Positions 6,295 through 6,548 of a DNA stretch of 6,548 nt are shown here, in pieces. Position 1 is the stretch's first letter. Each line of letters starts with the position of its first letter. Source of the DNA: DATKZH01 sp964475955 (GTDB lineage: Bacteria; Planctomycetota; Planctomycetia; Pirellulales; Thermoguttaceae); contig CAYYZY010000295.1 in NCBI GenBank assembly GCA_964475955.1, forward strand, positions 1 to 6,548, given 5' to 3'. Under the pieces are notes generated by a model that saw only the letters and a program-made list of their open reading frames with translations, was not told the DNA's origin and did no database searches. The translations under genes were made by a program, and so were the position numbers.

Positions 6295-6548
6295 CTCCCC
6301 TGGGCTGGGGCGGGTCGACGGCCATCATCGCCTGAATCAAACGGTCGAGGGCCTCCGGAACGTCGGGGCGTCGCTGCCTGGCGCGGGGGCGTGGGGCTTC
6401 GGCGTGCTGGCGAAGCAGTTGGCTCAGATTGGCCTGGGCAAAGGGGCACGGCCCGTGAGGCAAAACAGGGCGGTGCATCCGAGCGAGTAGACGTGGGGAG
6501 GTGAAAAGTCCGGAATTCTCGGGAAAAACTGGTCTGCCTGGATTTCCG
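6259..6548 (-). pseudogene. Serine/threonine protein kinase, C-terminal lobe, partial and frameshifted
   Basis: The minus strand from the window edge encodes the end of a Hanks-type kinase domain. Seen in order: H-V-Y-S-L-G-C-T-A-L-F-C-L-T-G-R-A-P (subdomain IX), F-A-Q-A-N-L-S-Q-L-L-R-Q-H-A-E-A, RPDVPEALDRLIQAMMAVDP and T-R-P-S-P-G-E-V-I-D-A-L-Q (subdomain XI). These pieces lie in two frames: one up to about 6445, another from about 6445 to 6315, then back to the first. The first frame would otherwise stop at a TGA soon after the first shift. The subdomain IX aspartate (normally D-V/I-Y-S-L-G) is histidine here. The catalytic loop lies outside the window. Continuing frames add a zinc ribbon and a PQQ propeller, an arrangement comparable to AfsK-type kinases with propeller sensors. 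Kinase identity is fairly secure; activity is unlikely as written. Confidence 0.65.

Noticed and set aside
1..6548. CRISPR arrays, tRNA or rRNA genes, riboswitches
   Set aside because: No regularly spaced repeats, tRNA-like cloverleaf or rRNA-like conserved stretches were seen on either strand by eye.

Overview
The window is GC-rich and looks like a chromosomal stretch of a planctomycete, probably Gemmatales or Isosphaerales. This rests on recalled family resemblance, not on a search. The signs are a zinc-ribbon/PQQ-propeller protein of planctomycete type joined to a Ser/Thr kinase tail, an NrS-1-polymerase-like primase relic, several IS relics, and dispersed GC-rich palindromes including the ACCCGAAGCGCAAGCGAGG type.

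The left third (1-2300) is a graveyard of mobile-element pieces. It holds, in order: the first 61 codons of an IS4-family transposase (minus strand); the first 111 codons of a helix-turn-helix transposase (minus strand); a headless and tailless NrS-1-polymerase-like primase/helicase with two frameshifts (plus strand); and the C-terminal third of an IS630-family transposase. The last two are joined in frame, making a chimeric reading frame. None of the four should make a working protein.

Between the IS630 remnant and the ligase gene lies a long, nearly perfect inverted repeat (2322-2467). It ends in CTAG on both sides and is best read as an IS630/Tc1-type MITE. It is followed by a 21-base dispersed repeat that recurs upstream of the ligase gene.

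The one clearly intact gene is a minus-strand benzoate-CoA ligase family (adenylate-forming) gene at 2567-4144. It has a strong ribosome binding site and all core adenylation motifs. No other aromatic-degradation gene is visible nearby. A 387-base gene-free stretch upstream contains two more small palindromic repeats.

The right third (4532 to the window edge, minus strand) reads as one large signalling-type gene. It runs from the end of a Ser/Thr kinase catalytic domain, through a four-cysteine zinc ribbon, to a PQQ/BamB-like beta-propeller, and ends in a C-terminus resembling a family-5 ABC transporter solute-binding protein. The reading frame switches three times, and the last 69 residues look foreign to the propeller, so this is either a decayed chimeric gene or a place where the assembly carries indel errors. 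Nothing here amounts to a convincing new multi-gene system. The points of interest are the chimeras, the frame switching and the repeat elements.
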